DNA from: Cryptomeria japonica
Lineage: Eukaryota; Streptophyta; Pinopsida; Cupressales; Cupressaceae
Assembly (NCBI RefSeq): GCF_030272615.1
Contig: NC_081411.1
Coordinates: 185,302,449-185,366,448, forward strand
Direction of reading: 5' to 3'
DNA: 64,000 bases
Part shown: positions 23,990 to 35,175 of the stretch, in pieces
Layout of the letters: the number at the start of each line of letters is the position of its first letter
Position numbering within the stretch: the stretch's first letter is position 1
Program-made: the position numbers and the translations under genes
The notes under the pieces: model-generated
Seen by the model: only the letters and a program-made list of their open reading frames with translations
What the model was told of the DNA's origin: nothing
The model's database searches: none

Positions 23990-25620
23990 TTGGAAGAGAA
24001 CTGAGCCACCAAATTGTGTGCAGTTGAAGAAAGAACAGAAGCTATGGGGGCTCCTGGAAAAAGGGGGTTTTACCCCTTACATTGAGAGGTTATAGGGTTG
24101 AAACAAGGATGTTACCAACTATTTTGCCAAGCACTAGAAAGATGGGACTATTACTCTCCATGGGCGGAAGGTGTTGGTTGATGAGAGCCTCGTTGTCCAA
24201 GTCACTAGCCTATCGATTGATGGTATAAAGTATTATAGAGATAGGACTTATACTGAGTAGGTTGTCCAAAACTTCCCTAGGACTGAAGATGAGAGAGCTA
24301 AACTTGTGAAGAAGACCGCTAGCTACTATGATATCTTTGTGATCAAGAGCTTCTGGGTGAAATTTCTAAAGGTAATTATGGAGTATTTAACCCTAGATGG
24401 TCGTTTCTCTAGAGTTTATGGACATCATTTTGTGATTATGAATCATTTTCGCCATGGAGTCAAAATGTCATTTTTGTTCCATCTTATGTCTTCTTTAAGG
24501 GCCAATTTCAAAGACCATACGAAGAACCCTACCAAATTCCCTATCCTCCGAATTTTTATATTCACACCATAAGAGGGGCTTTTAGTCCTCATTGACTTCC
24601 ACTTTCGTGCCCTTCCTGCTTTGAATGTTTATATTCAAACCTCTTCTAAGGATGTAACTAGTGCCGAGGAGTCGAGTGGTGAAGATTCTGACTTGGAATC
24701 TGATGTTGAGTCTCCTCCCCTTCTTAAAAAATATGTCTGAAAAGACCCCAATGGCCAAGTCTCCTATGGGAAAAGGTAGAAAAGGGCAAAAGAAAGTTGT
24801 GATTTCTTCTTCTTCTACTTCGGTTGGCAAGGATACCCCTATTTCCAGTGGTCCTAAAGCTAGCCCTAAGGTTTTTGTGAGTGAGAGGGAGGTTAGCAAG
24901 GTGTCGGGCAACCAAAACCTTGAATTTCCTCCTTTGTCGCCTCCCGACACTACTACTGCTAATATTGGTGTTGTGGCTCATGAGGATCTTCATCCCAAAT
25001 GTGCTGAGCTAAGTGATAAGGAGGACTATGACAATATCTTGGGTTTGGCCAGGGAACATGCCATTGATACCTTCAGTATGTTCAAGTGGTTGTTTCATGA
25101 GTTGAAAGAGGTCAGACTTAATTAGAGGGCATTGGGAAGCAAGATGGAGGCCATTCATGTGGGTAATATCCAAGGCAATCAGAAAGAGACTGGGCAGTGG
25201 ATGGAAGAGGAGAAGAAATCGGTGATGGAGTGCATTAAAAGGGCTAGAGAAGGTATTTTTAACCAAATGAAAAACAGGTTTGAAGATAGAATCTCCAATG
25301 TGGAAGCTAGCTATAAGAAAATCCAGGCTACCCTTAAGACTATTATGTCTTGTAGCCATAAGATTGTTAAGAAAAGTACAGATGCCATGAATGCAATGGT
25401 GAACAACTTTGATAGTATGCAGCAAGGCAAAACTATTGTTACCATTGGAGATGATAATGATGTGATCTAGGTTGAGGAAGGACCCAATAAGAGGAATCGA
25501 GGCAATATGAAGAAGAAAGCGGCCACTCAGAATGTGGACTACAAGGAAATGAAGGTTGCAGCTGACAAGATGAGTATCCTAGAGGCAGAGGTGGCTGAAA
25601 CCCTCAAGTGCCTTATTTAG
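23990..25620 (+). pseudogene. Extra coding region downstream of the LINE RNase H
   Basis: About 1.6 kb of coding-like sequence follows the RNase H, in several pieces. Part 1 (about 23990-24660) includes DGTITLHGRKVLVDESLVVQ, YDIFVIKSFWVKFL and EYLTLDGRFSRVYGHHFVIM, resembling accessory transposon proteins I recall from large-genome plants. Part 2 (24661-25125) is Ser/Pro/Lys-rich, then acidic (ELSDKEDYDNILGLAREHAI). Part 3 (25132-25470) is predicted by eye as coiled coil, with many Lys/Glu and heptad-like Leu/Ile/Met. Several in-frame stops and frame changes interrupt it. Plant L1 elements normally pass straight into a 3' untranslated region here. It could be a true third ORF, a captured gene, or an unrelated element into which the LINE inserted, although the LINE-type tail at 25800-25844 favours it being part of the LINE. 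Confidence 0.6.
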
Positions 25621-25844
25621 TTGGGTTGTTGGTTCTGTTAGTCTATGGGTTCAGTCTCTCTATTGTTTTTTTGCTGCCTGTCTAGGCTTTTGTTGTATTT
25701 TTGGCTGTTGTTTGTAATGTTCTATACTTCGCAACCTGTCTTGTTTTGGATACTTTTTATAAAGCTTTGATTCTAAATCTCTTAGATTCCTTTTTGTAAA
25801 GGGCTTCAAGGCCCCTTCAAAACCTGTTTTTGCCTTAATCCAAA

Positions 25845-25906
25845 ACTAATTGAAGAATATCAATCAATTTTAGTATATTGAAATAAATCAAGGAAGGGAA
25901 ATTACA
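25845..25906 (+). repeat. Array LTR2, right part
   Basis: The sequence resumes at ACTAATTGAAGAATATC exactly as in LTR3-LTR5 and runs to the LTR end at 25906, immediately before a primer site. Confidence 0.85.
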
Positions 25907-26132
25907 AATGGTATCAAAGCTTTGATCTTACCATCCTATAGGTTAAAGATGAATCAATGAATCATTCTAGTCAACAAGAAGAAATCTAACAATACGCGTA
26001 TTCACGGGTATGCACTGTGTTTGCAAATATCCATGTGTATGCTTTGTGTTTGATTAATATTGGTAGTTGATTCAGTTTGAGAAAATTAAAATCGACATTG
26101 CTTGAGGACAAGCAAATTTGGGAAGGACGAAC
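25907..26132 (+). repeat. Array interior 2
   Basis: The primer site TGGTATCAAAGC is at 25909-25920, the hairpin TTGCTTGAGGACAAGCAA at 26098-26115, then the purine tract AAATTTGGGAAGGA. No genes. Confidence 0.85.
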
Positions 26133-27205
26133 TGTAATGCCCCCCCTTTTAAATATATTTTAATAATAAAGAACAATAATAAAATTAAAATACCAAAGAA
26201 ATAATATAAAAATTAAATTAAAATATAAAAGAATAATTAAATATTATAATTAAAATTTGATTAAAGTTAAGTAATGGTCAAAAGGAATGAAATCATAAGT
26301 TGTGACTCCCTCAAATGTGAGATATAAAAGAGGTAAAAGAACCTCATTTGACGGGGTACAATTTGGAAATGAGAAGTGTAGATCTTATTTAAATAAGAAG
26401 TCTAGATGTGATTGTGGAAGGTTGTGTCCCTTTCAAAGGGCATAAATAATGAAGAGTTGCAGTCTTTCAAAAGGTGTTAATGGTGAAAGGGTGCGTCTCT
26501 TGCCCAAGGGCGTGCATCATGAAGCGCTGCGACCTCTCTCTCACATTGAGAGATATAAAGGAAAGGAATAAAAGCATCGAACAACATCACCATGGATTCG
26601 ATCAGATCAGAACTATTATTAAGTTCAGGCAGTAGCGTCTTTGTTCTTGGTGGTATGCATGGGGATGTGCTGAATATGTATGCTTAATACATGAAGCTTG
26701 ATAACGTTGTTATGAAGAATTTAGTAGTAATATTAATATAGATTGCAATATTTATGACAGCCATACATAATTTCATATGTATTCATAATACATGAGAAGT
26801 TAGTATACTTATAGGTTGAATCATGTTATTACTATCAGTATTTAAGATGGGAATGAGATATTCCAAAGAGGTGTAGTCTAAATCCAAGCAATAGGTTAAG
26901 TCCCAAAATAGGGTGGGGATCAACGACCCATAAGCCTTGAGGGTATAGGCCCAAGATAAGTAAGGGTTTGGATCTTTAAACTTTGAGGGAACCTATTGAA
27001 GTTGGTCTCTAAGCGCTTTGGTAACATACATAGACCCTTCTCCCTTAAAACTGAAGTAGTAGCAGGGTCTGATATCTATATTAAGAACTACGAATAATGA
27101 AATTAATTATTTAATGAGGAAAATATATAAGAACTTGTTAACAACTAATTGAAAAATATCAATCAATTTTAGTATATTGAAATAGATCAAGTAGGGGACA
27201 TTACA
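26133..27205 (+). repeat. Array LTR3
   Basis: Begins TGTAATG, ends GGGGACATTACA, 1073 bp. Same internal landmarks as the siblings, including the AAAGGAATAAAAGCAT region and the GGTATGCATGGGGATGTG block. Confidence 0.9.
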
Positions 27206-27405
27206 CATTGTATCACATCTTTGATCCTCCCATCTTGTAATTTAAAATAAGAAGAAATCTAACAACACCTGTATTCACATGTATGCTCTGTGTTTTCATA
27301 TATCCATGTGTATGCTTCATGTTTGATTAATATTGGTAGATGACTCGGTTTGAGAATATTAAAATCGACATTGCTTGAGGACAAGCAAATTTGGGAAGGG
27401 CGAAT
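27206..27405 (+). repeat. Array interior 3
   Basis: A 200-bp interior, shorter than its siblings of about 248 bp, with the conserved hairpin at 27371-27388 and the purine tract before LTR4. Confidence 0.8.
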
Positions 27406-28475
27406 TGTAATGTCCCCACTTTGAAATATAATTTAATAAAAAAGGACAATAATAAAATTGAAATAAAAAATAATTAATATAAAAATTAAATTAAAATATA
27501 AAAAATAAATAAATAAAATTAAATTTTGACTAAAGTTAATGAATGATTAGAAGGCATGAAATGGTAAGTTGTGACTACCTCAAACATGAAATATAAAAGA
27601 GATAAAAGAACCCCATTTGATGGGGGGAGAATTTGGAAATGAGAAGTGTAGATCTTATTTAAATAAAAAGTCCATATGTGATTATGGAAGGCTGTGTCGC
27701 TTTCAAAGGGAAAAAATAATGAAGGGTTGCACTCTTTCAAAAGCTGCTAATGGTGAAAGGGTGCGTATCTTGCCCAAGGGCATGCATGATAAAGAGGTGT
27801 GACCTCTCCCTCACATTGAGGCATAAAATAAAGGAAATCAAAGAATCCAACAACATCACCATTGATTGGATCAAATCAAAACTCTTATTAAGATACATGC
27901 AATAGCGTATTTGTTCTTGGTGGTATGCATGGGGATGTGCTGAATATCTATGCTTGACAAATGAAGCTTGATAATGTTGTTATGCAGAATTTAGTAGTAA
28001 TATTAATATAGACTGCAATATGTATGATAGTCATACGTAATTTCATATATATTCATAATACATGAGAAGTTAGTATACTTATAGTCTGTATCATGTTTTT
28101 ACTATCAATATTTAAGAAGATGGGAATGAGATGTTCCAAAGAGGGGCAGTCTAAACCCAAGCAATAGGTTAAGTCCCAAAATAGGGTGGGGATCAATGAC
28201 CCATAACCCTTGAGGGTATATGCCCAAGATAGGTATGGACTTGGATCTGTAAACTTTGACGAAACCTATTGTATTTGGTCTCGAAGAACTTTGGTAACAT
28301 ACATAGACCCTTCTCCCTTAAAACAGAAGTAGTAGCAGGGTCTAATATCTATATTAAAAACTAGGAATAATGAAATTAATCATCTAACGAGGAAAATAAA
28401 TAAGAACTTGTTCATAACTAATTGAAGAATGTCAATCAATTTTAGTATATTGAAATAGATCAAGAGGACATTACA
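27406..28475 (+). repeat. Array LTR4
   Basis: Begins TGTAATGTCCCC and ends AGGACATTACA, 1070 bp. Contains the 61-codon open stretch at 27617-27802 seen in three other LTRs. Confidence 0.9.
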
Positions 28476-28723
28476 GATGGTATCAGAGCTTTGATCCTGC
28501 CATCTTGTAGGATAAACGTGAATCAATGAATCATTCTAGTCAATAAGAAGAAATGTAACAATATGTGTGTTCACGTGTATGCTCTGTGTTTGCATATATC
28601 CATGTGTATGCTTCGTGTCTTTCATGTGTATGTTTCGTGTTTGATTAATATTGGTAGATGACTTAGTTTGAGAAAATCAAAATCAACATTGCTTGAGGAC
28701 AAGCAAATTTGGGAAGGGTGGAC
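28476..28723 (+). repeat. Array interior 4
   Basis: The best-preserved primer site of the array, TGGTATCAGAGC, is at 28478-28489. The hairpin is at 28689-28706 and the purine tract AAATTTGGGAAGGG follows. 248 bp, no genes. Confidence 0.9.
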
Positions 28724-29795
28724 TCTAATGTCCCCACTTTGAAGTATAATTTAATGATAAAGAACAATAATAAAATTAAAATACAAAAGAATTAATATAA
28801 AAATCCAATTAAAATATAGAAGAATAATAAAATATAATTAAAATTTGATTAAGGTTAACGAATGTTCAAAAGACATGAAATTATAAGTTGTGACTCCCTC
28901 AAACGTGAGATATAAAATAGAGAAGAGAACCTCATTTGATGGGGGCAGGATTTGGAAATGAGAAGTGTAGATCTTATTTAAATAAGAAGTCCGGATGTGA
29001 TTGTGGAAGGTTGTGTCCCTTACAAAGGGCAGAAATAATGAAGAGTTGCAATATTTCAAAAGGTGCTAATGGTGAAAGGGTGTGTCTCTTGCCCAAGGGC
29101 ATGCATGATGAAGAGGTGCGACCACTCCCTCACATTGAGATATATAAAGGAAAAGAATCAAAGAATCCAACAACATCACCATGGATTGGATCAGATTAGA
29201 ATTGTTATTGAGTTACAGGGATTAACGTCTTTGTTCTTGGTGGTATGCATGCAGATGTGTTGAATATCTATGCTTAATACATGAAGCTTGAGAGTGTTGT
29301 TATGCAGAACTTAATAGTAATATTAATATAGACTACAATATGTATGACAATCATATGTAATGTCATATATATTCATAGTACATGAGAGGTTATTATACTT
29401 ATAGTCTGAATCATGTTATTTCTATCAGTATTCAAGATGGTAATGAGATGTTCCAAAGAGGGGCATTCTAAATCTAAGCAAAAGGTTTAGTCCCAAAATA
29501 AGGTTGGGATTGGCGACCTATAAGCCTTTAGGGTATAGGCCCAAGATAGGTAAGGGCTTGGATCTATAAACATTGAGGGAACCTATTGTATTTGGTGTCT
29601 AAGCGCTTTGGTAACATACATACACCCTTCTCCCTTAAAACTGAAGTAGTAGCAGGGTATTATATCTATATTAAGAACTATGAATAATGAAATTAATCAT
29701 CTAATGAGAAAAATAAATAAGAACATGTTAATAACTAATTGAAGAATATCAATCAATTTTAGTATATTGCAATGGATCAAGTAGGGGACATTACA
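28724..29795 (+). repeat. Array LTR5
   Basis: 1072 bp, ending GGGGACATTACA. Contains the recurring open stretch at 28936-29199, longer here (87 codons). Confidence 0.9.
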
Positions 29796-30043
29796 AATGG
29801 TTTCAGAGGTTTGATCCTGCCATCCTGTAGGTTGAAGATGAATCAATGAATCATTCTAGTCAATAAGAAGAAATCTAACAATACATGTATCCACATGTAT
29901 GCTCTGTGTTTACATATATCCATGTGTATGCTTTGTGTCTTTCATGTGCATGTTTCGTGTTTGATTAATATTGGCAGGTGAATCGATTTTTGAAAATTAA
30001 ATTCGACATTGCTTGAGGACAAGCAAATTTGGGAAGGCCGAAC
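29796..30043 (+). repeat. Array interior 5
   Basis: 248 bp with a primer-site-like start and the hairpin TTGCTTGAGGACAAGCAA at 30009-30026. Confidence 0.85.
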
Positions 30044-30549
30044 TGTAATATCTCCAATTTGAAATATAATTTAATAATAAAGAACAATAATAAAATTAAT
30101 ATGCAAAAGTATTAATATAAAATAATAATTAAATATAATTAAAATTGGATTAAAGTTAATGAATGGTCAAAAGGCATGAAATATTAAGTTATGACTCCCT
30201 CAAACATGAGATATAAAAGAGAAAAGAACCTCATTTGAGGGGGGGAGAATTTGGAAATGAGAAGTATAGATCTTATTTAAATAAGAAGTCCAGATGTGAT
30301 TGTGGAAGGTTGTGTCCCTTTCAAAGAGCAGCAATAATGAAGAGTTACACTCTTTCAAAAGGTACTAATGGTGAAATGGTGTGTCTCTTGTCCAAGGGCA
30401 TGTATGATGAAGAGGTGTGACCTCTGCCTCACATTGAGAGATATAAAGGAAAGGAATCAAAGCATCCAACAACATCACCATGGATTGGATCAAATCGGAA
30501 CTGTTATTAAGCTACAGGAAGTAGCGTCTTTGTTCTTGGTGGTATGCAT
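30044..30549 (+). repeat. Array LTR6, partial
   Basis: It matches the first about 500 bp of the sibling LTRs and stops after GGTATGCAT, where unrelated AT-rich DNA begins. The recurring 61-codon open stretch is at 30235-30420. Confidence 0.85.
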
Positions 30550-31136
30550 ATATTGAAAGACAATTTATATTTTATTTTTATTTTTATTTCTTTTTCTCAA
30601 AATTTCAATTGACATGATGAGTCATTTGAAACATCGTGTCCAATTCCATTAATGCTCTTTAGTCAATTAATGAAAACAATGAATTAAATGTTATTGTTAA
30701 TAACTCCGTTTAAAGTATCAATTTGTATCATTCTAATACAAGATTAAACTTCCTACCAAAAGTTTAAAGCGATAAAGAAATTTATTTTAAGTACATTAAT
30801 CTTCATCACACACAATCCTAATCACAAGTAAATGTGGCTTAGCATGCAATAAGGGAATTTGTTTTAGTGTCATTAAAACTAATCCCAATTTTAATGCCGA
30901 AGTGAATGAAGCAATTATTTGCATTACTGTATGAACAAAGGTAAAATCATGTGCAATGTACAGTCCCCTTCTCACAACTCTTTTAAGGGTTATATATTCT
31001 TTTGTATTTACGTTTCGTTCAATTAGAAGAAAAATGGTTTTAGATGGTATAGTATGTATCTAATTTTTAAGTCTATTTATATAAGTTGATAGAAATTTTG
31101 GATGATGAAGTGTACAATATATTATATATTGTAAAC
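30550..31136. other. AT-rich intergenic DNA
   Basis: No gene, repeat boundary or regulatory motif recognised. Confidence 0.5.
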
Positions 31137-31320
31137 GCCTAATACAAGGGAGAGGAACTATTAAATGAATTAGTTAGAAATATTAATATTAAAGATTATG
31201 CATGCTTAATACAAGGGAGAGGTTCTAATAAAGGAATTAGCTTCAACTATTAATATTAATATTAAATATCATATCTTGCCTAATACAAGAAGAGGAACTA
31301 CTAAAGGAATTAGCTACAAC
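31137..31320. repeat. Three imperfect tandem repeats of about 70 bp
   Basis: Units begin near 31137, 31204 and 31278 with GC(C/T)TAATACAAGGGAGAGG or a close variant and share AAAGGAATTAGCT and TATTAATATTAA. They lie just beyond the 3' end of the minus-strand gene A. Confidence 0.7.
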
Positions 31321-31367
31321 TCAATGGAACTACATCTGCCTTGAGAGATATAATCTATGAGCTATAC

Positions 31368-32312
31368 CTATTTAGCACAAGGAGCAGAATGCAATCTTCC
31401 AAACATTCCTAACATTACCTCAAAAACCAAAGAAACTGCCTTTGCTACACTTAATGTCTGATATGGTAATTTCCTGCGAGCTACTAGATAGTTAATATGA
31501 CACAATACACGTTGGGATTGATAGAACTTACTTGTCACACTTCTTCTCTGGTCTGTGGAAAAAACATGTAAACGAGGCTTCAACAATGGTAGACAATACA
31601 GGATTTGCTTCCACATTTTTAAACTTGTGCAGATGATTAAGGATTGGAAAATCCTTGAGCTGACTAAAAGGTTTAGCCAACTTATACATTTCGCTAACTA
31701 GTTCCCATCGCTCCTTTCTGAAATATGCGAACATCTCAAAGTTCTCTACAATGGTCGCAATGATTAAAATGCCCTTCACTGCTACATTTTCATCGCACTT
31801 ATTCCAGTCGTCCAAGATTGAAGAATTGGGTATCTACGCAAAATATTTACTGATTGTAATTTATATTCTGAGAAACATAAGAATTTGAACATGGAAGATT
31901 CATCTGGGAAATTAAGAAGAGAAAATGTACCTTTCTTGGAAACGGGCATATACTTTGTTGGGGAGACAGTCGAGGCGGCAACAAATTGAACACACAACAA
32001 TTATAGAATGTAAGGCTTCTGTACTTTACTATCAACAGAAAAGGCTGTTTGAAAAATTCATGTGATCAAACTTAAAACAATAAAAAACCAGAGGATCGAG
32101 TAAACACTCACTTTATCAAAAACTTTATCCAGACGTTGGAGGAGGAAATGAATGAGAAATTCTTTGTTCCCGTGGTTTTTTTGGATTGGTTGTACAAGAT
32201 CAGAGGCCAATACGTCAAAACCCCGATGTCCAGCATCGTGTTTGTCTTCTGCCATTACAGGAAGATGAAGATTTTGATCTTCTACTTCATTCACTCCTAT
32301 CAAAAATCTCAT
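31368..32312 (-). CDS. Gene A: putative HeLo/RPW8/MLKL-like helical-bundle protein
   Basis: Gene model read from the minus strand. Exon 1 is 32312-32112 (67 codons from an ATG, donor GTGAGT). Exon 3 is 31833-31532 (after TAG, donor GTAAGT, ending in phase 2). Exon 4 is 31473-31419 (after GCAG), then either a donor GTAATG or read-through to a stop at 31368-31370. Direct joining gives about 202 residues and all phases agree. A further small exon between 31920 and 31990 is possible but unresolved. The product has amphipathic, probably helical segments: AVKGILIIATIVENFEMF, then ELVSEMYKLAKPFSQL, then VEANPVLSTIVEASFTCFF. This spacing resembles gene B and the four-helix bundles of the HeLo/RPW8/MLKL class, which in that class can act at membranes in immune cell death. 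No kinase or NB-ARC part is visible. The family call is inference. Confidence 0.6.
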
Positions 32313-32682
32313 GCATCGTTAAGCTAAGAAATAGCTTCTTAGCTCTTCGAATGTGAAAACCACAAAACCATTGCTCTGCTTTTATTTTGCTACAAACTGA
32401 ACTTGGGCATCTTGGAATTGCTTTCATGACTAAAAACACCTCATGTCATGTCAAAAAAAGAGACAATATTCCTGATATCAGACAGCATTCCAAAGCAATT
32501 ACTCAAGCCATGTAGAAAACAGACATTTAAATATTCCAAACCATACATACACTCGGGCCTGTCAAAAGCATCAATACCGTTTCGAATTGAAGGCTAGCTT
32601 AAGTACAGTTTACAGCTACAATGAAGTGCTGATATGGTAAAGTATACTTGATCGTAAAATGTGCTCTTTTCAAATTTAGACT

Positions 32683-33005
32683 GCGTTTTCCCCACCTTTC
32701 ATTAACGCTGTTTACCGTATGATCTATTTTTCACCCACCCCGGGACATCAGTATATTTTTTAGGGTTACGTTTTCTTTTTAAGATTTATCTTTTGTCTTT
32801 CGTGGAGGTTGAAATGTTCAATAATTTGAATAACTTTACCATAAAGAGCTAAGGACAGAATATTATAGTTTATTTAATGAAGGTAAGAACATTTATTCTT
32901 ATCTTTGAAAAATACTATTATTGATATATATTGTTTTGCATTCTAATTATTGACTACATTGAATAAATTGTTCTCTTTATTGAGCATTGTTGATTGAAAT
33001 GTTTA
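32683..33005 (+). repeat. Intergenic direct repeat, copy 1
   Basis: It shares ordered blocks with 34795-35175: CCTTTCATTAA, then AAGATTTATCTT, GTTGAAAT with TTCAA, TTTACCA with AAAGA, and near the end GTTCTCTTTATT. Copy 1 lies about 370 bp upstream of the gene A start. Confidence 0.6.
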
Positions 33006-34794
33006 ATAGTATGAAACAAGTAAAGAATAAAATTATGATTGGAAGTCTTTATATTCAGTTTACCTTTACCTTTTCAAAATTAGACTATTCTTTGAAATCA
33101 AATATTACTTATACTTTTCTTTGGAATATTTCTTTATGTATCTATCAAGGTTGAAATGTCCTATATTTTATTTATAATAATAATACAAAAATAATTTATA
33201 AAAATATGATTTGTTAAAAATAATACTTTTCTACACTTAATTTCATTTTTTAATATTTGATGGAAAAAAAATGCGATAAATGTTTATGGTTCATAATAGA
33301 TTCTAATAGTAGATCACTAAAATAAATTATTAAAGATAATTATTTGTATGCTATAGACTTTAAAAGTGAATAATCAGATATTTTCATAATATTGTAAGGG
33401 GAAAACTCACCTAAGATATTCTCTTTTTTTATTGTTAATATCTTAATATATTTATATATCTAAATATAATATATATTTTTCATAATTGAACATGTGCACT
33501 AACCTTGTACTTAGCCATATGCTTACCACTCAACCCTATGTTAATGTGCATATAATCCTAATCCAACTATCTTATTTATTCAATTCTAATAATTGATCCA
33601 ATCATATTAGATGCAAATTGAAAGTGTTTATCCTATGTTGTGTAAATGAGTGCAAGATCATCCTCATAACCATGATCTTGATCCACTTAATCAAAATATA
33701 TAAATCATCCATTTAGCACAAATATTTATAATTTGATTTTATTTCAATGTGTAAAAAGAAATTCATGCCATTCATTCCAATAACCCATCATACCTTTCTT
33801 TTTGTCTCTCTAGATAAATATCTTGTTTGTATAGAGTAATTACTTTTATGCCTATGAGGTGTGGATGAACAAATATTGAGGAATCTAGAATTTAAAAACC
33901 TATTCGATATCCTCATGAAAGGTCATCTAGCTGTTAATGTATTTGTTTTAGCCAATTCCATTTGGATTAATTTCACTTTCATTATCTTATGGAAAATTAT
34001 TGATCTTCATTTGTTAACATTATTATGAGTAGAATATATGACATATGATGATTTCTTAGTCTAATGTTTCTTATATAATGTTTGAGGTTGGATATAATAA
34101 TATTTCATGCTATGATATGTTTATGTTGTCTAAGCTAATTATTATGTATGGTGATAATTGAGCAATCTTAAATATCTTTTTCGTTAATGAATATTATCAT
34201 TATGTTCTTATAAATGTAAGAAATCTTCAAGTATGTAGGAAAATTAATTTTATTAATTAATTATGTGATAGTTTATTGTCTAATAAGATAACATGCATAA
34301 CTATCATTATTTCTTTCTTATCCAATGTGTTGTTTACACATAACTTATTTTATATATTTTACATTATTACATTTCCTATATCCCATAAATGTTAGAAATA
34401 GAGTCATTTAGGTTCATCGTGGATGGCAAAAAATAATTGGTAAAAATATAGAAAATGATATAGAATGCAAATTAAATTATTTAATGGATAGTTATTCATA
34501 TATATTAATGGGAAGGAGAGAATTAGAGAGCATTTTTTTTCATTTTCTTTTGGAGAAGCTTAGAAAATAGGAAGATAGGAGGCATAGATTGTAGTAAAAC
34601 AAATCTAACCAAAGAAGAATCAAAAGAGAAAGGATGGTCTACTACTTTTGTTGGTTCATAGACCATTTGATCTACTTCAAAAATATAAATATCTTATTAT
34701 TATTGCATTAAATATGTTACAACTAAGTTAAAACTTTTATTTATATTATTTTATACATGTTGAAAATATATTATATCACAATTTTAGAGTGTGT

Positions 34795-35175
34795 TCTTTT
34801 ATGAGACTGTTTTTCCTACCTTTCATTAATGTCATTGAACATGTAAGCTATTTTTTTGGTCGCTGCCATCAAATATTTGTTACACTTGCTTTTAAGGATT
34901 TATCTTATATCTTTTACAAAAGTTGAAATATTCAACCATTTAAATAAATTTACCACAAAGAATAAAGTTCAAAATATTAAATAATATAATGAAAAAAGAA
35001 TATTTATTTTCCTTAGCTTTAACTTTTTTTTTAATTAATATATATTTTTTCCTCTTAATTAATTAATATATATCTTTTTCCTCCAAATTATTGACATTAC
35101 TTTTCCCAGGTAAAATACAAGTTACATTGAATATATCGTTCTCTTTATTTAGTAATGGAGACTGAAAGAATGCTT
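34795..35175 (+). repeat. Intergenic direct repeat, copy 2
   Basis: The partner of 32683-33005 in the same orientation, with an AT-rich expansion in the middle. It ends about 450 bp upstream of the gene B start. The copies are diverged, so the duplication is old. Confidence 0.6.

Larger units (their letters stand above)
17715..25844 (+). mobile_element. Large plant LINE (L1-like) inserted in array LTR2
   Basis: About 8.1 kb. Order: ORF1 with a DUF4283-like part and CCHC knuckle, APE-type endonuclease, reverse transcriptase, zf-RVT-like Cys/His block, RNase H, then an additional coding region of about 1.6 kb, and a T-rich 3' end finishing CCTTAATCCAAAA. This is the L1-type layout of plants except for the extra downstream region. 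Coding frames are interrupted several times, so the copy is not intact. The host LTR reads into the insert after ATAAGAACT and resumes at ACTAATTGAAG. Compared with sibling LTRs no target duplication is seen and about 7-8 bases of target seem missing, as happens with some L1-type insertions. Confidence 0.9.
15614..30549 (+). mobile_element. Tandem array of six LTRs with five short gene-less interiors
   Basis: LTRs begin TGTAATGTCCCC and end GGGGACATTACA, perfect inverted ends in the best copies. They alternate with interiors of about 200-250 bp that start with an initiator-Met primer site (best copies at 28478-28489 and 25909-25920) and end with a conserved hairpin and a purine-rich tract (AAATTTGGGAAGGG). 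Order: LTR1 15614-16474, LTR2 16723-17714 plus 25845-25906 (split by a LINE), LTR3 26133-27205, LTR4 27406-28475, LTR5 28724-29795, LTR6 30044-30549 (array stops inside it). No interior has coding capacity, so this is a non-autonomous, TRIM-like or large-LTR derivative. Shared LTRs between units suggest growth by unequal recombination. By eye the units differ by several per cent. Confidence 0.9.
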
